Below the pieces are notes generated by a model. It saw nothing but the letters and a program-made list of their open reading frames with translations, had not been told where the DNA came from and did no database searches. A stretch of 64,000 bases of DNA from Alcanivorax limicola (GTDB lineage: Bacteria; Pseudomonadota; Gammaproteobacteria; Pseudomonadales; Alcanivoracaceae). The stretch is from NCBI RefSeq assembly GCF_019931215.1, contig NZ_JAIOUB010000001.1, positions 1,085,955-1,149,954 of the forward strand. Reading direction: 5' to 3'. Both the position numbers and the translations under genes were made by a program. How positions within the stretch are numbered: the first letter of the stretch is position 1; every line of letters starts with the position of its first letter. Shown piece after piece: positions 37,118 to 45,186 of the stretch.

Positions 37118-38497
37118 ATGAAATTTCTTCAGCATCTATCCCTTACCTCGGCGGTTACCTCCTCGTTTGTCCCGGCTGCCGCATTGTTACTGAGCGCCTG
37201 CGGCGACACCCCGCGCGAAGCCGCCACTCTCTCGTCGCTGGAAGAAGATGGCGTTCTCAAGGTTGCCACACGTAACGGTTCAACGACCTATTACCTGGAT
37301 CGTCACGAGCGCGCCATCGGCCCGGAGTACGATCTTGTTTCCGCCTTTGCCCGGGATCATGACTGGGAAGTGGAATGGCTCATGCTGGACTCCACCGCAG
37401 ACGTTCTGCAGGCCCTGGAGCAAGGCACCGTCCACCTGGCTGCAGCGGGACTCACGCACGGGTCTGCCCGCGACGCGCGCTTCGTGCAAGGCCCGGCCCA
37501 TACAGAGATCAAACAACAACTGGTCTGCAACCGCGAGCTCCGCCCCATTCCTCGCAGCGCTGCGGATCTGCCGCGACTGAACACCCACGTCACTGCCGGC
37601 TCAAGCTATGCCGACACACTGAAAACACTGCAAGAAGCCGACAGCAGCATCACCTTTACCGAGAGCACCCGTCACAGCACCGAAATCCTGCTCTCCCAGG
37701 TGGCCAACGGCCGCATCGACTGCACTGTCGCCGATTCCAACATCGTGCAGGTCACCCGCCGGTACTGGCCTGCGCTGGAAATCATTGCTGACCTGTCAGA
37801 AGGTCAGAATCTGGGCTGGTATCTGCCACAGGGCAATGACAGCCTCGCCACGACCGCCCACGGCTGGATGAAAAGCGGCGCCGGAGATGCCGCAATCGCC
37901 GCCATGGAAAGCCGTTACTACGCCTATATCAGCGACTTCGACTTCGTTGATCTGCGTGCCCTGAACCGTCGTCTGGGCGACCGCCTGCCCAATTTCCGCC
38001 GCCACTTCACCCGCGCTGAGGAAAACACCGGCATGCCCGCCGAACTGCTGGCATCCCTGGCCTACCAGGAGTCACACTGGGACCCGGAAGCCCGCTCCGC
38101 CACCGGCGTACGCGGGCTGATGATGCTGACCCAACGCACCGCAGAATCCCTCGGTGTTGACCGCCTTGACCCACCCCAGGCCATCGACGGCGGCGCCCGC
38201 TACCTTGCAGACCTGCACGCGCGCCTGCCCGACACCATCCCGGAACCCGATCGCACCTACCTGGCCCTGGCCAGCTACAACATCGGTCGCGGCCACCTGC
38301 TGGACGCCCGCCAGCTGGCCCGCAACCTGGGCAAGAACCCGGATTCCTGGGAAGACATGCGCGAAGTCCTGCCGCTGAAAGCCGACCCGCGCTACTACCC
38401 GCAAACTCGCTACGGCTACGCCCGGGGCTACGAGCCCGTGCATTACGTGCAACGTATTCGCAACTACCAGGATGTGATTGCGACCGGCTTTGAATAG
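37118..38497 (+). CDS. mltF: Membrane-bound lytic murein transglycosylase F
   Basis: A 459-residue peptidoglycan lyase. Starting at ATG 37118 (GGGTGA upstream) gives a lipoprotein signal peptide with lipobox LSAC. Residues about 40-260 form a periplasmic solute-binding-like domain (VLKVATRNGSTTYYL, EYDLVSAFARDHDW), and about 290-440 the SLT catalytic domain with the catalytic Glu318 in LAYQESHWDPEARSATGVRGLMML. Both domains are complete. MltF cleaves glycan strands to 1,6-anhydro ends at the outer membrane. Confidence 0.93.
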   Translation: MKFLQHLSLTSAVTSSFVPAAALLLSACGDTPREAATLSSLEEDGVLKVATRNGSTTYYLDRHERAIGPEYDLVSAFARDHDWEVEWLMLDSTADVLQALEQGTVHLAAAGLTHGSARDARFVQGPAHTEIKQQLVCNRELRPIPRSAADLPRLNTHVTAGSSYADTLKTLQEADSSITFTESTRHSTEILLSQVANGRIDCTVADSNIVQVTRRYWPALEIIADLSEGQNLGWYLPQGNDSLATTAHGWMKSGAGDAAIAAMESRYYAYISDFDFVDLRALNRRLGDRLPNFRRHFTRAEENTGMPAELLASLAYQESHWDPEARSATGVRGLMMLTQRTAESLGVDRLDPPQAIDGGARYLADLHARLPDTIPEPDRTYLALASYNIGRGHLLDARQLARNLGKNPDSWEDMREVLPLKADPRYYPQTRYGYARGYEPVHYVQRIRNYQDVIATGFE

Positions 38498-38511
38498 TTA
38501 ACCAGGCTTAG

Positions 38512-38564
38512 CGTGACGGCCCTCGGGGGGCGAGGGCCACAACCACCACGCCAACAAAGAATGG
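38512..38564. repeat. Short derivative of the dispersed palindromic repeat
   Basis: The left 20 bases (GCGTGACGGCCCTCGGGGGG) match, with one change, the outer flank of the 33-bp arm near 27380-27400 read on the other strand. The right part ends CCAACAAAGAATGG like the element end at 27718. The 110-base centre is missing, leaving only a GGCCCTCG/CGAGGGCC hairpin (38518-38538). It sits 14 nt after the mltF stop. Confidence 0.8.
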
Positions 38565-38571
38565 CCCCCTG

Positions 38572-38946
38572 TCAGGGCACAAGAATCCGGGCAGTATCCA
38601 GATAGACAGCACCAGACTCCAATACGGCGTCGGTGTCCGCCGTCTCCGAGGCCACATGCACCGCCTCGAGCACATCAGCCAACTCGACCACTTCAGCGCG
38701 TATTTTCGCCAACGCATTTTCCAGCGTGTACGTCAGCTGATGTACGTTGTGCATGTCCTGCGGGCTGAGCGCACCCTGCGCCAGAATCGCCGCCAGCTGC
38801 TTGTTGTACTCGGACATGTTGGCCACCGCGTCCGCCAGCGTATCCGCTGGCTTGCCTTCAAAGTGATCGGCTCTGTCTGCCAACACTGCCGGGCTGGCTA
38901 CCAACAGCACCAGACCGACCACACGCATACCCCATACCTTGTTCAT
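38572..38946 (-). CDS. DUF6746 family secreted protein, Fur-box upstream
   Basis: A 124-residue protein with a signal peptide (MNKVWGMRVVGLVLLVASPAVLA). The mature part is helical with the DUF6746 pattern ADHFEGKPADTLADAVANMSEYN and VHQLTYTLENALAKIR. ATG 38946 has GGAGG 5 nt upstream; a longer in-frame start at 39000 would precede the signal peptide. A strong Fur-like box lies 39 nt before the ATG, so iron-responsive expression is likely. Some relatives resemble cytochrome b562-like four-helix bundles, but no heme motif is evident here. Confidence 0.85.
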   Translation of the reverse strand: MNKVWGMRVVGLVLLVASPAVLADRADHFEGKPADTLADAVANMSEYNKQLAAILAQGALSPQDMHNVHQLTYTLENALAKIRAEVVELADVLEAVHVASETADTDAVLESGAVYLDTARILVP

Positions 38947-38984
38947 CGTGCCTCCACACAAACGGGCCCGGAATGGGCACTTCC

Positions 38985-39003
38985 GATAATGATAATGCAT
39001 ATC
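38985..39003 (-). promoter_or_regulatory. Fur box
   Basis: GATAATGATAATGCATATC matches the 19-bp Fur consensus at 16 positions. It sits 39-57 nt upstream of the DUF6746 ATG, where a repressor would overlap the promoter. Confidence 0.65.
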
Positions 39004-39051
39004 ACTACCGTTTAGAAAGGTGCCGCACCAGGCAAGGCAAGACGACGCAGC

Positions 39052-39225
39052 TCAGTCGGTCTGTTCCAGCGCTTTCAGTCGGGCATAGATCGCCTCTGCT
39101 TCCTCGGTCATCAGGGAATAACCGCGAATGTCGCCGTTGCGCTGCAACGTCATCGCCTGCTGGAGTTTTGCCTCATAGGCTTTCTGCAGCTTCTTTTTCG
39201 GATCAGTACGAAGAAATCCCAACAT
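39052..39225 (-). CDS. DUF6435 family small protein (57 residues)
   Basis: Minus-strand ATG at 39225 with AGGAG 6 nt upstream, stop TGA at 39052. The product begins MLGFLRTDPKKKLQKAYEAK, continues with LQRNGDIRGYSLMTEEAEAIYARL and ends EQTD. This is the DUF6435 pattern: a short basic N-terminal segment, then a charged helix with RNGDIRGYS. Function unknown. It lies about 105 bp upstream of the Fur box and DUF6746, in the same direction. Confidence 0.85.
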   Translation of the reverse strand: MLGFLRTDPKKKLQKAYEAKLQQAMTLQRNGDIRGYSLMTEEAEAIYARLKALEQTD

Positions 39226-39256
39226 TGTCGGCTCCTGATGCGGTGACGTCTGAGCA

Positions 39257-39279
39257 TTCCATTGATGGGCTCAATGGAA
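39257..39279. promoter_or_regulatory. Perfect 9-bp inverted repeat upstream of DUF6435
   Basis: TTCCATTGA (39257-39265) and TCAATGGAA (39271-39279) are exact inverted copies around a 5-nt centre. They lie 32-54 nt upstream of the DUF6435 ATG in the divergent region shared with the STAND gene. An operator is likely. Confidence 0.5.
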
Positions 39280-39382
39280 ACCACACCATAGGAACAGATA
39301 GTGCGTGCCACCGCCGTGAAATCCCGCCGCAGCGGATGGCCGGTAGCAGGCTCGGCAACGTGCGCTGGTACTGCTCAGGCCA

Positions 39383-39398
39383 CTTGCATTCATGCAAG
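39383..39398. promoter_or_regulatory. Palindrome upstream of the STAND regulator gene
   Basis: CTTGCAT-TC-ATGCAAG, a perfect 7-bp dyad, lies 38 nt before the ATG at 39437. Candidate autoregulatory or second-regulator site. Confidence 0.45.
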
Positions 39399-39436
39399 AA
39401 TATCCACGTACCTCAGGGTGAACGGGATCAAGGACC

Positions 39437-41473
39437 ATGGTGCCACGCACGATCAGGGAAGAGCTGGAGCTCGCCCGCGCCCACATGTTTGTGGGCCGCG
39501 AAAAACAACTGCACCATTTCAACACGCTGATTGCGCCCGACAGCGCACTGCGCGTGTTGTATATCTATGCGCCCGGCGGCACGGGCAAAAGCCAGTTGCT
39601 GGCCGAATACCAGCGCCAGGCACAGCAACAGGGCGTGCAGGCCTGCTATTTCGATGCGCAGAACCTGCCCGGCACACCCGACGACCTGGACCGGACATTG
39701 CGGCGCCCGCTCAACACTGGCGATGAGGACAAGCCAGCGGTGTTGCTACTGGATACCTTCGAGCGCATTGCCATGCTGGAAGGCTGGTTGCGTGATCAGT
39801 TTCTGCCGTCCTTGCCCACCCATGTCCGTACCGTCATCGCCAGCCGCAACCCGCCTTCGCCGGAATGGTGTGCCGACTGTGGCTGGGCGCAATTGATGCG
39901 CACGGAAGCGCTGCCGGATTTTGACGACGAGGAAACCCGACATTTTCTGCTGCGGCGCCAGCTGCCCGTGGCACTGCATGATCGTGCCCGCGAACTGGCC
40001 CATGGCAATGCCCTGGCACTGGCACTGACCGCCGATCTGCTGCTGCGGGACCCGCATCTGCAACTCACGGACGACGCCCGGGAGCCCCTGCAAGCCCAAC
40101 TGATTTCACGGCTGCTGCGCGACATCGATGTGCCCGCGCAGCGTCTGGCGATACAGGCCACCGCGCTGGTGCGTGCGCTCAACGAACCCATGCTGGCTGC
40201 CATGACCGAGCGCGAAGACGCGCCCGCCCTGTTCGACTGGCTCCGACGGCAATCGTTTATTCGCCAGGGCGAGCGTGGGCTGATGCCGCACGATCTGGTG
40301 CGCAATGCGATCATCAGCGATCTGCGGCAACGCAATCCGCAACGTTACGAGACCCTGATTGCCCGCGCCTACGGTGAAACCATTCGCCAGATTGCCAGTG
40401 GTCTGCTCACCGACCACGAACAGTGCGCGCTGGATCTGTTCTATATCCAGCGCGATACCTTTCTGGTCAGCCAGGCCTATCGCCTGGATCAGGAACAGGT
40501 GTGCTACTGCGACCGCGCCACCGAGGCGGACTGGCCACTGATCTGCGCCATGGTGGAGCGCCATGAAGGCGCTGAGGCGCGCCAGCATCTGGAGCACTGG
40601 CATGCCCAGCAGCCCGAGGGGCTGGTGGCCGTGCGCGATCGCAATCTGTCACTGGTCGGCTTTCTGTTCAGCCTGGATGTGACGCGCGTCGATCCCGACG
40701 CGGCGCGCACTGATCCGGTGTTGCAGCCAGTGCTGGACTTTCTCGCGGCGCAACCGGACCTGCCGCCACACCATGCGGCGCTGTTGACCCGCTTCTGGAT
40801 GTCAGCACAGGAATATCAGGCCATCTCCCCCGTACAGACGCGCATCTGTGCCTACCTGTTGTTCCGCACCCTGACGACCCGCAACCTGGCCTACATGTTC
40901 CACCTGCAACCGGCGCACCCCGCCTGGGAAAAAATTTCCGAACAGGGGCGGCATCAACCCCTGCCCGGTGGGCGCCTGGACATTGCCGGCCACCAGCGCC
41001 AGCTGTACGTGCATGATTGCCTGGCCATCCCGCCGCTGGTCTGGATACACAGCCTGCACGAACGGTTGCGCGCACTACCCGCCCAGCTGGATACGCCGCC
41101 GCTGCTGGATCAGAACGGATTTCAGGAAGCGGTCAGGCAGGCGTTGCGCGCCTATCATGCCCCGGACAAGCTGCGCAGCAATCCCCTGCTGGGCAGCCGC
41201 CTGGTCACGCACGCGGCCGAGCAGAGCTGCGACCCGGCATGCCGGGCAGAAGCCTTGCGCAATCTGCTGGCACAGACCTGCACACAACTCACGCGGGAAG
41301 GCGGCAACGGCCATCACGAAAAGATTCTCCAGCGCACCTATCTGCACCCCGCCGCCAACCAGCAACTGGCCGCCGAGGCACTGTCGATGTCCGAACGCAG
41401 CTATCGTCGCCATCTGGCCCAGGCGCTGACCCGCTTGAGCCACGCTCTGTGGCAGCGCGAACAGAAACTTTAG
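39437..41473 (+). CDS. STAND-type ATPase regulator with C-terminal helix-turn-helix
   Basis: A 678-residue cytosolic protein. The P-loop is GGTGKS (residues 47-52), a Walker B-like PAVLLLDTFERI lies near residue 105, and SRNPP is in the sensor position, as in MalT/STAND NTPases. A long helical middle may bind a signal or partner. The last 40 residues, LAAEALSMSERSYRRHLAQALTRLSHALW, look like a sigma-region-4-type DNA-binding helix-turn-helix. No known family name. Two paralogous barrel-protein genes follow 118 bp downstream and are plausible targets. Confidence 0.8.
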   Translation: MVPRTIREELELARAHMFVGREKQLHHFNTLIAPDSALRVLYIYAPGGTGKSQLLAEYQRQAQQQGVQACYFDAQNLPGTPDDLDRTLRRPLNTGDEDKPAVLLLDTFERIAMLEGWLRDQFLPSLPTHVRTVIASRNPPSPEWCADCGWAQLMRTEALPDFDDEETRHFLLRRQLPVALHDRARELAHGNALALALTADLLLRDPHLQLTDDAREPLQAQLISRLLRDIDVPAQRLAIQATALVRALNEPMLAAMTEREDAPALFDWLRRQSFIRQGERGLMPHDLVRNAIISDLRQRNPQRYETLIARAYGETIRQIASGLLTDHEQCALDLFYIQRDTFLVSQAYRLDQEQVCYCDRATEADWPLICAMVERHEGAEARQHLEHWHAQQPEGLVAVRDRNLSLVGFLFSLDVTRVDPDAARTDPVLQPVLDFLAAQPDLPPHHAALLTRFWMSAQEYQAISPVQTRICAYLLFRTLTTRNLAYMFHLQPAHPAWEKISEQGRHQPLPGGRLDIAGHQRQLYVHDCLAIPPLVWIHSLHERLRALPAQLDTPPLLDQNGFQEAVRQALRAYHAPDKLRSNPLLGSRLVTHAAEQSCDPACRAEALRNLLAQTCTQLTREGGNGHHEKILQRTYLHPAANQQLAAEALSMSERSYRRHLAQALTRLSHALWQREQKL

Positions 41474-41591
41474 TACCAGAAACAACGCCGAAAAATCGTA
41501 CAGAAATGGCCGGAATCTGGCCTGTGCCGTGGCCGCTTCAGCGTCTTCAATAGCAGGAGGTTACGACGCTCACTCTGACAAGGATTTCTCC

Positions 41592-42281
41592 ATGCCAAAC
41601 CAGACTCTGGTTCACACTCCGTCCCTGCTTGCTTACACCGATCAATGGCGACCGATCGCCCTGGCCCTGGCCGCCGCCGGGCTGTTGCATGCCGGCACAG
41701 CCCGTGCGGATATCAGTTATGATTTTGTTCAGCTGGACTACCTCGTTGATGCCGAGATCAGTGGCGGCTCGGACGATCTTGATTACAGCGGCTTCGGCAT
41801 AGAAGTCATGGCGGAAGTCGTACCGCAGTTTTTTGTTGCCGCACGTGCCACCAGCGCCGAAGTCGAGCTATCCGGGGCACCCGGCGTCAATCTGGACTTT
41901 TTCTCTTTCGGTGGCGGCGGCTACCTGCCGCTGATGCAAGGCAACGACAGCCGTCTCGACGCGTATGGCTCCCTCACGTATGAAGAATTTTCCCTGGCGG
42001 AGTTCAAGAGCTCCGGCGGCTACGGCATAACCGCGGGGCTGCGCTGGTTTCCGACTCATCAGATTGAAATCAATCCGTCGGTGGCCATGGTGGACTATGG
42101 CAGCCTCGATACCGGTGGCGGCAAGCTGGACGTCGACGGGTTGCGCTATGGCGTGCGCGGCCTCTTTCACGTCACTACCACGCTGGCCTTAGGGCTGGGT
42201 TTCCATTTTGAACGTCTGGATGCCGATGCCGATGATCTGGACATTGACGAGATCCGCCTCGGGGTGCGCTGGCACTATTGA
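41592..42281 (+). CDS. Outer membrane beta-barrel protein, paralogue 1
   Basis: A 229-residue exported protein. From ATG 41592 (AAGGA 8 nt upstream) the N-terminus has a hydrophobic segment and cleavage site near ARA|DISYDF. The mature protein alternates polar and hydrophobic residues in beta-strand fashion (ISYDFVQLDYLVDAEIS, FFVAARATSAEVELS), has a glycine-rich turn FGGGGYLPL, and ends LGVRWHY with a C-terminal aromatic residue. It resembles small 8-strand barrels. The next gene is a close paralogue. Confidence 0.8.
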   Translation: MPNQTLVHTPSLLAYTDQWRPIALALAAAGLLHAGTARADISYDFVQLDYLVDAEISGGSDDLDYSGFGIEVMAEVVPQFFVAARATSAEVELSGAPGVNLDFFSFGGGGYLPLMQGNDSRLDAYGSLTYEEFSLAEFKSSGGYGITAGLRWFPTHQIEINPSVAMVDYGSLDTGGGKLDVDGLRYGVRGLFHVTTTLALGLGFHFERLDADADDLDIDEIRLGVRWHY

Positions 42282-42361
42282 GCACATCCCGTGCAACTGG
42301 ATCCCGTACGATCCATGCGCCAGCTGACCCCACAGGCTGGCGCCCTGACGAGGATGTCACT

Positions 42362-43027
42362 ATGACGAAGCCTATCCACACCAATACATGGCGCCCAGTC
42401 ACCTTGGCGCTGGCCTCCGTCGGGCTGCTGCATGTCGGCACAGCCCATGCGGATATCAGCTATAGTTTTGTCCAGCTGGACTATCTCGTTGACGGTGAGA
42501 TCAGTGCCGGCCCGGACGACCTTGATTACCGCGGCTTCAGCCTGGAAGCCATGGCAGAGGTCGCACCGCAGTTCTTTGTTACTGCCCGCGCCACCAGCGC
42601 CGAGGTCGACGTCTCAGGGGGGACGGACCCCACCCTTGGCGCCTTCTCCTTCGGCGGCGGCGGCTATCTGCCGCTGATGCAGAATAACGGTAGCCGTCTG
42701 GACGCCTATGGCACCCTGACCTATGAAGAATTCATCCTCGCTGATTTCAAAACCTCCGGAGGCTACGGCATTACCGCCGGGCTGCGCTGGATGCCGCTGC
42801 CCCAGCTCGAGATCAACCCCGCCATAGGATTCGTGGACTACGGCAGCTTCGATTTTGGTGGCGGCAACAAAGTAGATCTCGACGGGTTGCGCTACGCCGT
42901 GCGTGGCCTGTACCACGCCACGCCCCAGTTCGCCGTGGCGCTGGATTTCCGCTTTGAACGTCTGGATGCCGATGGTGATGATCTGGACACGGACGAGATC
43001 CGCCTCGGGGTTCGCTGGAGTTTCTAA
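42362..43027 (+). CDS. Outer membrane beta-barrel protein, paralogue 2
   Basis: A 221-residue paralogue of the preceding gene, aligned along its whole length: ADISYSFVQLDYLVDGEIS, FGGGGYLPLMQ, GLRW, and DTDEIRLGVRWSF at the end, finishing in phenylalanine. ATG 42362 is chosen because AGGA lies upstream and the signal peptide (ending near AHA|DISYS) starts there. The 80-bp spacing suggests cotranscription after tandem duplication. Confidence 0.82.
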   Translation: MTKPIHTNTWRPVTLALASVGLLHVGTAHADISYSFVQLDYLVDGEISAGPDDLDYRGFSLEAMAEVAPQFFVTARATSAEVDVSGGTDPTLGAFSFGGGGYLPLMQNNGSRLDAYGTLTYEEFILADFKTSGGYGITAGLRWMPLPQLEINPAIGFVDYGSFDFGGGNKVDLDGLRYAVRGLYHATPQFAVALDFRFERLDADGDDLDTDEIRLGVRWSF

Positions 43028-43070
43028 CGCGATACACGGCAGGAGACAGGTCCCCGTCCCCGGCGAAACA

Positions 43071-43096
43071 GGCGCCCGCTGAGCTCAGCGGGCGCC
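43071..43096. terminator. Bidirectional hairpin between convergent genes
   Basis: GGCGCCCGCTGAG / CTCAGCGGGCGCC is a perfect 26-bp palindrome between the barrel-protein gene (plus) and the AraC gene (minus). T-runs are short, but position and stability fit a shared terminator. Confidence 0.7.
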
Positions 43097-43101
43097 TCGC
43101 C

Positions 43102-44136
43102 TTACTGCTGACGAAACTGCCGCGGGGACATACCCGCCCAGCGCCGGAAAGCGCGGCCGAAATTGGAGGGATCGCTGTAGCCCAGCTCGCTGGCAATATC
43201 CTCGACCGAGCGCGTCCTGTCGCGCAACAGATCCACCGCCAGCTCATGACGCAGCACATCAGACAACGCCTTGTAGGTGGTATTGGCGCGCGCCAGATGA
43301 CGGCGCAACGTACGCACGCTGATATGCATGGCATCTGCCACACACTGCTGCGCGTTGTCCTCTCGCAGAAAACGGCGGGCGAGCTGCCGCACCTGAATAA
43401 TCACGTCATCTGCGCCACCGGCCAGGCGTAACTCTTCCTCACAGCGGGCGGCGGCAAGCATGGCCAGCTGCGGGTCCGCCGTATCCAGCGGCGCCGCCAT
43501 CCATTGCGCCGGGAAACGGATCACCAGCGCGCTGGCACCCAAATGCAGCTGCCCGAAGTGCAATTGAAAGTCACTGTGCTCTCGCCAGCGTTGGTGGTGC
43601 GGTGCTTCGCCGTAAGGCAACAGCAGGTGCACCCGGTGCGCCGGTATCACCCGGAACATCTGCTCGCCGATACTCAGTATCGAGGTCACCAGCGCATCAC
43701 ACACCAGCGGCAGCAAATCATCCAGCGCATGGCGCGCATCAAAGCGCACCACGGTCATGTCGCCGTCCTGCAGCATCTGGATATCGAACAGCCCGGCGCG
43801 GGTACGGATATAGCGCACGGCCAGTTCAAACGCCTGCCCCAATGTGCTGCTGGAAATCGCGGCATAACCCAGAAAACCATGGCTGCCGAAATTCAGTGGC
43901 TGACCCAGCCGCATGCCCAGATCCGGAGCAGGGTCCAGTTGCCGGGCATTGCGCAGCAGGCGCCGGGTGGCGGTCATGCTGAGGCGGTAACCCGGCTCGC
44001 TGAACAGGTCACGACTGAGGCCGGTGCCCGCCAGTAATGCCGACACGGGGTGCGCCTGCCCCATGAACTGACAGAGCATCTCGGCATATTCGCCCAGCAG
44101 TACGCCTGCTGCGGGTTCCGATGCGTGTTCGTTCAA
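43102..44136 (-). CDS. AraC-family transcriptional regulator (OruR-like)
   Basis: A 344-residue regulator with an N-terminal arabinose-binding-type domain (PF12625-like: LGMRLGQPLNFGSHGFLGYAAISSSTLGQAFELAVRYIRTR) and a C-terminal double helix-turn-helix. The last motif reads VEDIASELGYSDPSNFGRAFRRWAGMSPRQFRQQ. OruR/ArgR-like members often control catabolic or fatty-acid genes. It is divergent from the diiron protein at 44287, which is a likely target. Tandem 14-bp repeats lie just upstream of its start. Confidence 0.92.
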   Translation of the reverse strand: MNEHASEPAAGVLLGEYAEMLCQFMGQAHPVSALLAGTGLSRDLFSEPGYRLSMTATRRLLRNARQLDPAPDLGMRLGQPLNFGSHGFLGYAAISSSTLGQAFELAVRYIRTRAGLFDIQMLQDGDMTVVRFDARHALDDLLPLVCDALVTSILSIGEQMFRVIPAHRVHLLLPYGEAPHHQRWREHSDFQLHFGQLHLGASALVIRFPAQWMAAPLDTADPQLAMLAAARCEEELRLAGGADDVIIQVRQLARRFLREDNAQQCVADAMHISVRTLRRHLARANTTYKALSDVLRHELAVDLLRDRTRSVEDIASELGYSDPSNFGRAFRRWAGMSPRQFRQQ

Positions 44137-44150
44137 TACATGTCCCTTTA

Positions 44151-44178
44151 TAGACGGCCCTTAATAGACGGCCCCTAA
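44151..44178. promoter_or_regulatory. 14-bp tandem direct repeat, AraC-site candidate
   Basis: TAGACGGCCCTTAA (44151-44164) is followed at once by TAGACGGCCCCTAA (44165-44178), 13 of 14 identical. AraC proteins bind tandem direct half-sites, and this pair is 15-42 nt before the araC ATG in the divergent promoter region. Confidence 0.5.
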
Positions 44179-44286
44179 TGACCGATTTATGGAGAAAGAT
44201 AACCTTCCGCCGTTCTGCCACACAAGTACCATCAGAAAAGCATCAACACAGACATCACAGACTGTCACGGTTTGCGAGGAGGTAAC

Positions 44287-45168
44287 ATGACCGGAACATC
44301 CGCCAGCACACCAAAACCGCCAAAGGGGGGCGCCAGCGTCGGTATCCCCCCGCGCCCGGTGCACTTTGCGCTGCCCGATGACGCGCCCCGCTACGTCTAC
44401 GATGACAACGCCACCATGACCCTGTTTCTGGCCGTGCTGTCCGGCTTCTTCCCGCCCGGCGAACGCTTTTTTGTGGAGTCGGTGCGGCATTACCGCGACC
44501 AGGTCACCGACCCGGTGCTGAAGGCCCAGGTGGCCGGCTTTATTGGCCAGGAAGCGATCCACGCCCGCGAACACGAGCGCCTGAATGACCTGCTGCAAAC
44601 CCAGGGCATCAACACCCGCGTCCCGGAACTGGCCGTGGCCACGGCCCTGCGCCTGCTGGAAAAACTGCCACCCAGTCAGCAACTGGCCTGCACGACCTTC
44701 ATGGAACACTTCACCGCACTGCTCGGCGAGCAACTGCTGACCGACGAGCGCTTTCGCAGCCGCGCCGAGCCGCGCATGCTGCAAATGTGGCTCTGGCACG
44801 CCATGGAAGAACTGGAACACAAATCCGTCGCTTACGACGTGTATGAACTGATCGGTAACCGTCGCCGGGAACGTATCCTGGCGTTCCCGCTGGTGGCCAC
44901 TGTCATGATTCCGGCAATCGCCTTCAGCTGGGGATATCTGATTATCAAGGAGCGCGCCTGGCGGCGTCCGGGTGATCTGGCACGAGGCGCCGGCATCCTG
45001 TTCGGACGACGCGGGTTTGTGACCCGCATCCTGCGCAAGATGCCGTTATTTGCCCGCCGGGATTTCCATCCCGCAAAACATGACACCCGGGCACTGGAAG
45101 CCGAATGGCAACAGAAGCTGTTCGGCAATGACGGCAGCATGCAGCACATGCTCAAGGCCAGGCATTAA
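44287..45168 (+). CDS. Metal-dependent hydrolase-like ferritin-fold protein (PF10118 type)
   Basis: A 293-residue protein with an arrangement of carboxylate/histidine motifs typical of a four-helix diiron centre: FFVESVRHYRD, GQEAIHAREHERLN, FMEHFTALL and WHAMEELEHKSVAYD. It matches the family named putative metal-dependent hydrolase (PF10118). One membrane helix (ILAFPLVATVMIPAIAFSWGYLII) follows, then a basic tail. ATG 44287 has GGAGG 5 nt upstream. The partner gene starts 18 bp later. An oxygenase or desaturase-like activity is possible. Confidence 0.8.
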   Translation: MTGTSASTPKPPKGGASVGIPPRPVHFALPDDAPRYVYDDNATMTLFLAVLSGFFPPGERFFVESVRHYRDQVTDPVLKAQVAGFIGQEAIHAREHERLNDLLQTQGINTRVPELAVATALRLLEKLPPSQQLACTTFMEHFTALLGEQLLTDERFRSRAEPRMLQMWLWHAMEELEHKSVAYDVYELIGNRRRERILAFPLVATVMIPAIAFSWGYLIIKERAWRRPGDLARGAGILFGRRGFVTRILRKMPLFARRDFHPAKHDTRALEAEWQQKLFGNDGSMQHMLKARH

Positions 45169-45186
45169 CTCAAGACGAGAGCTGAT

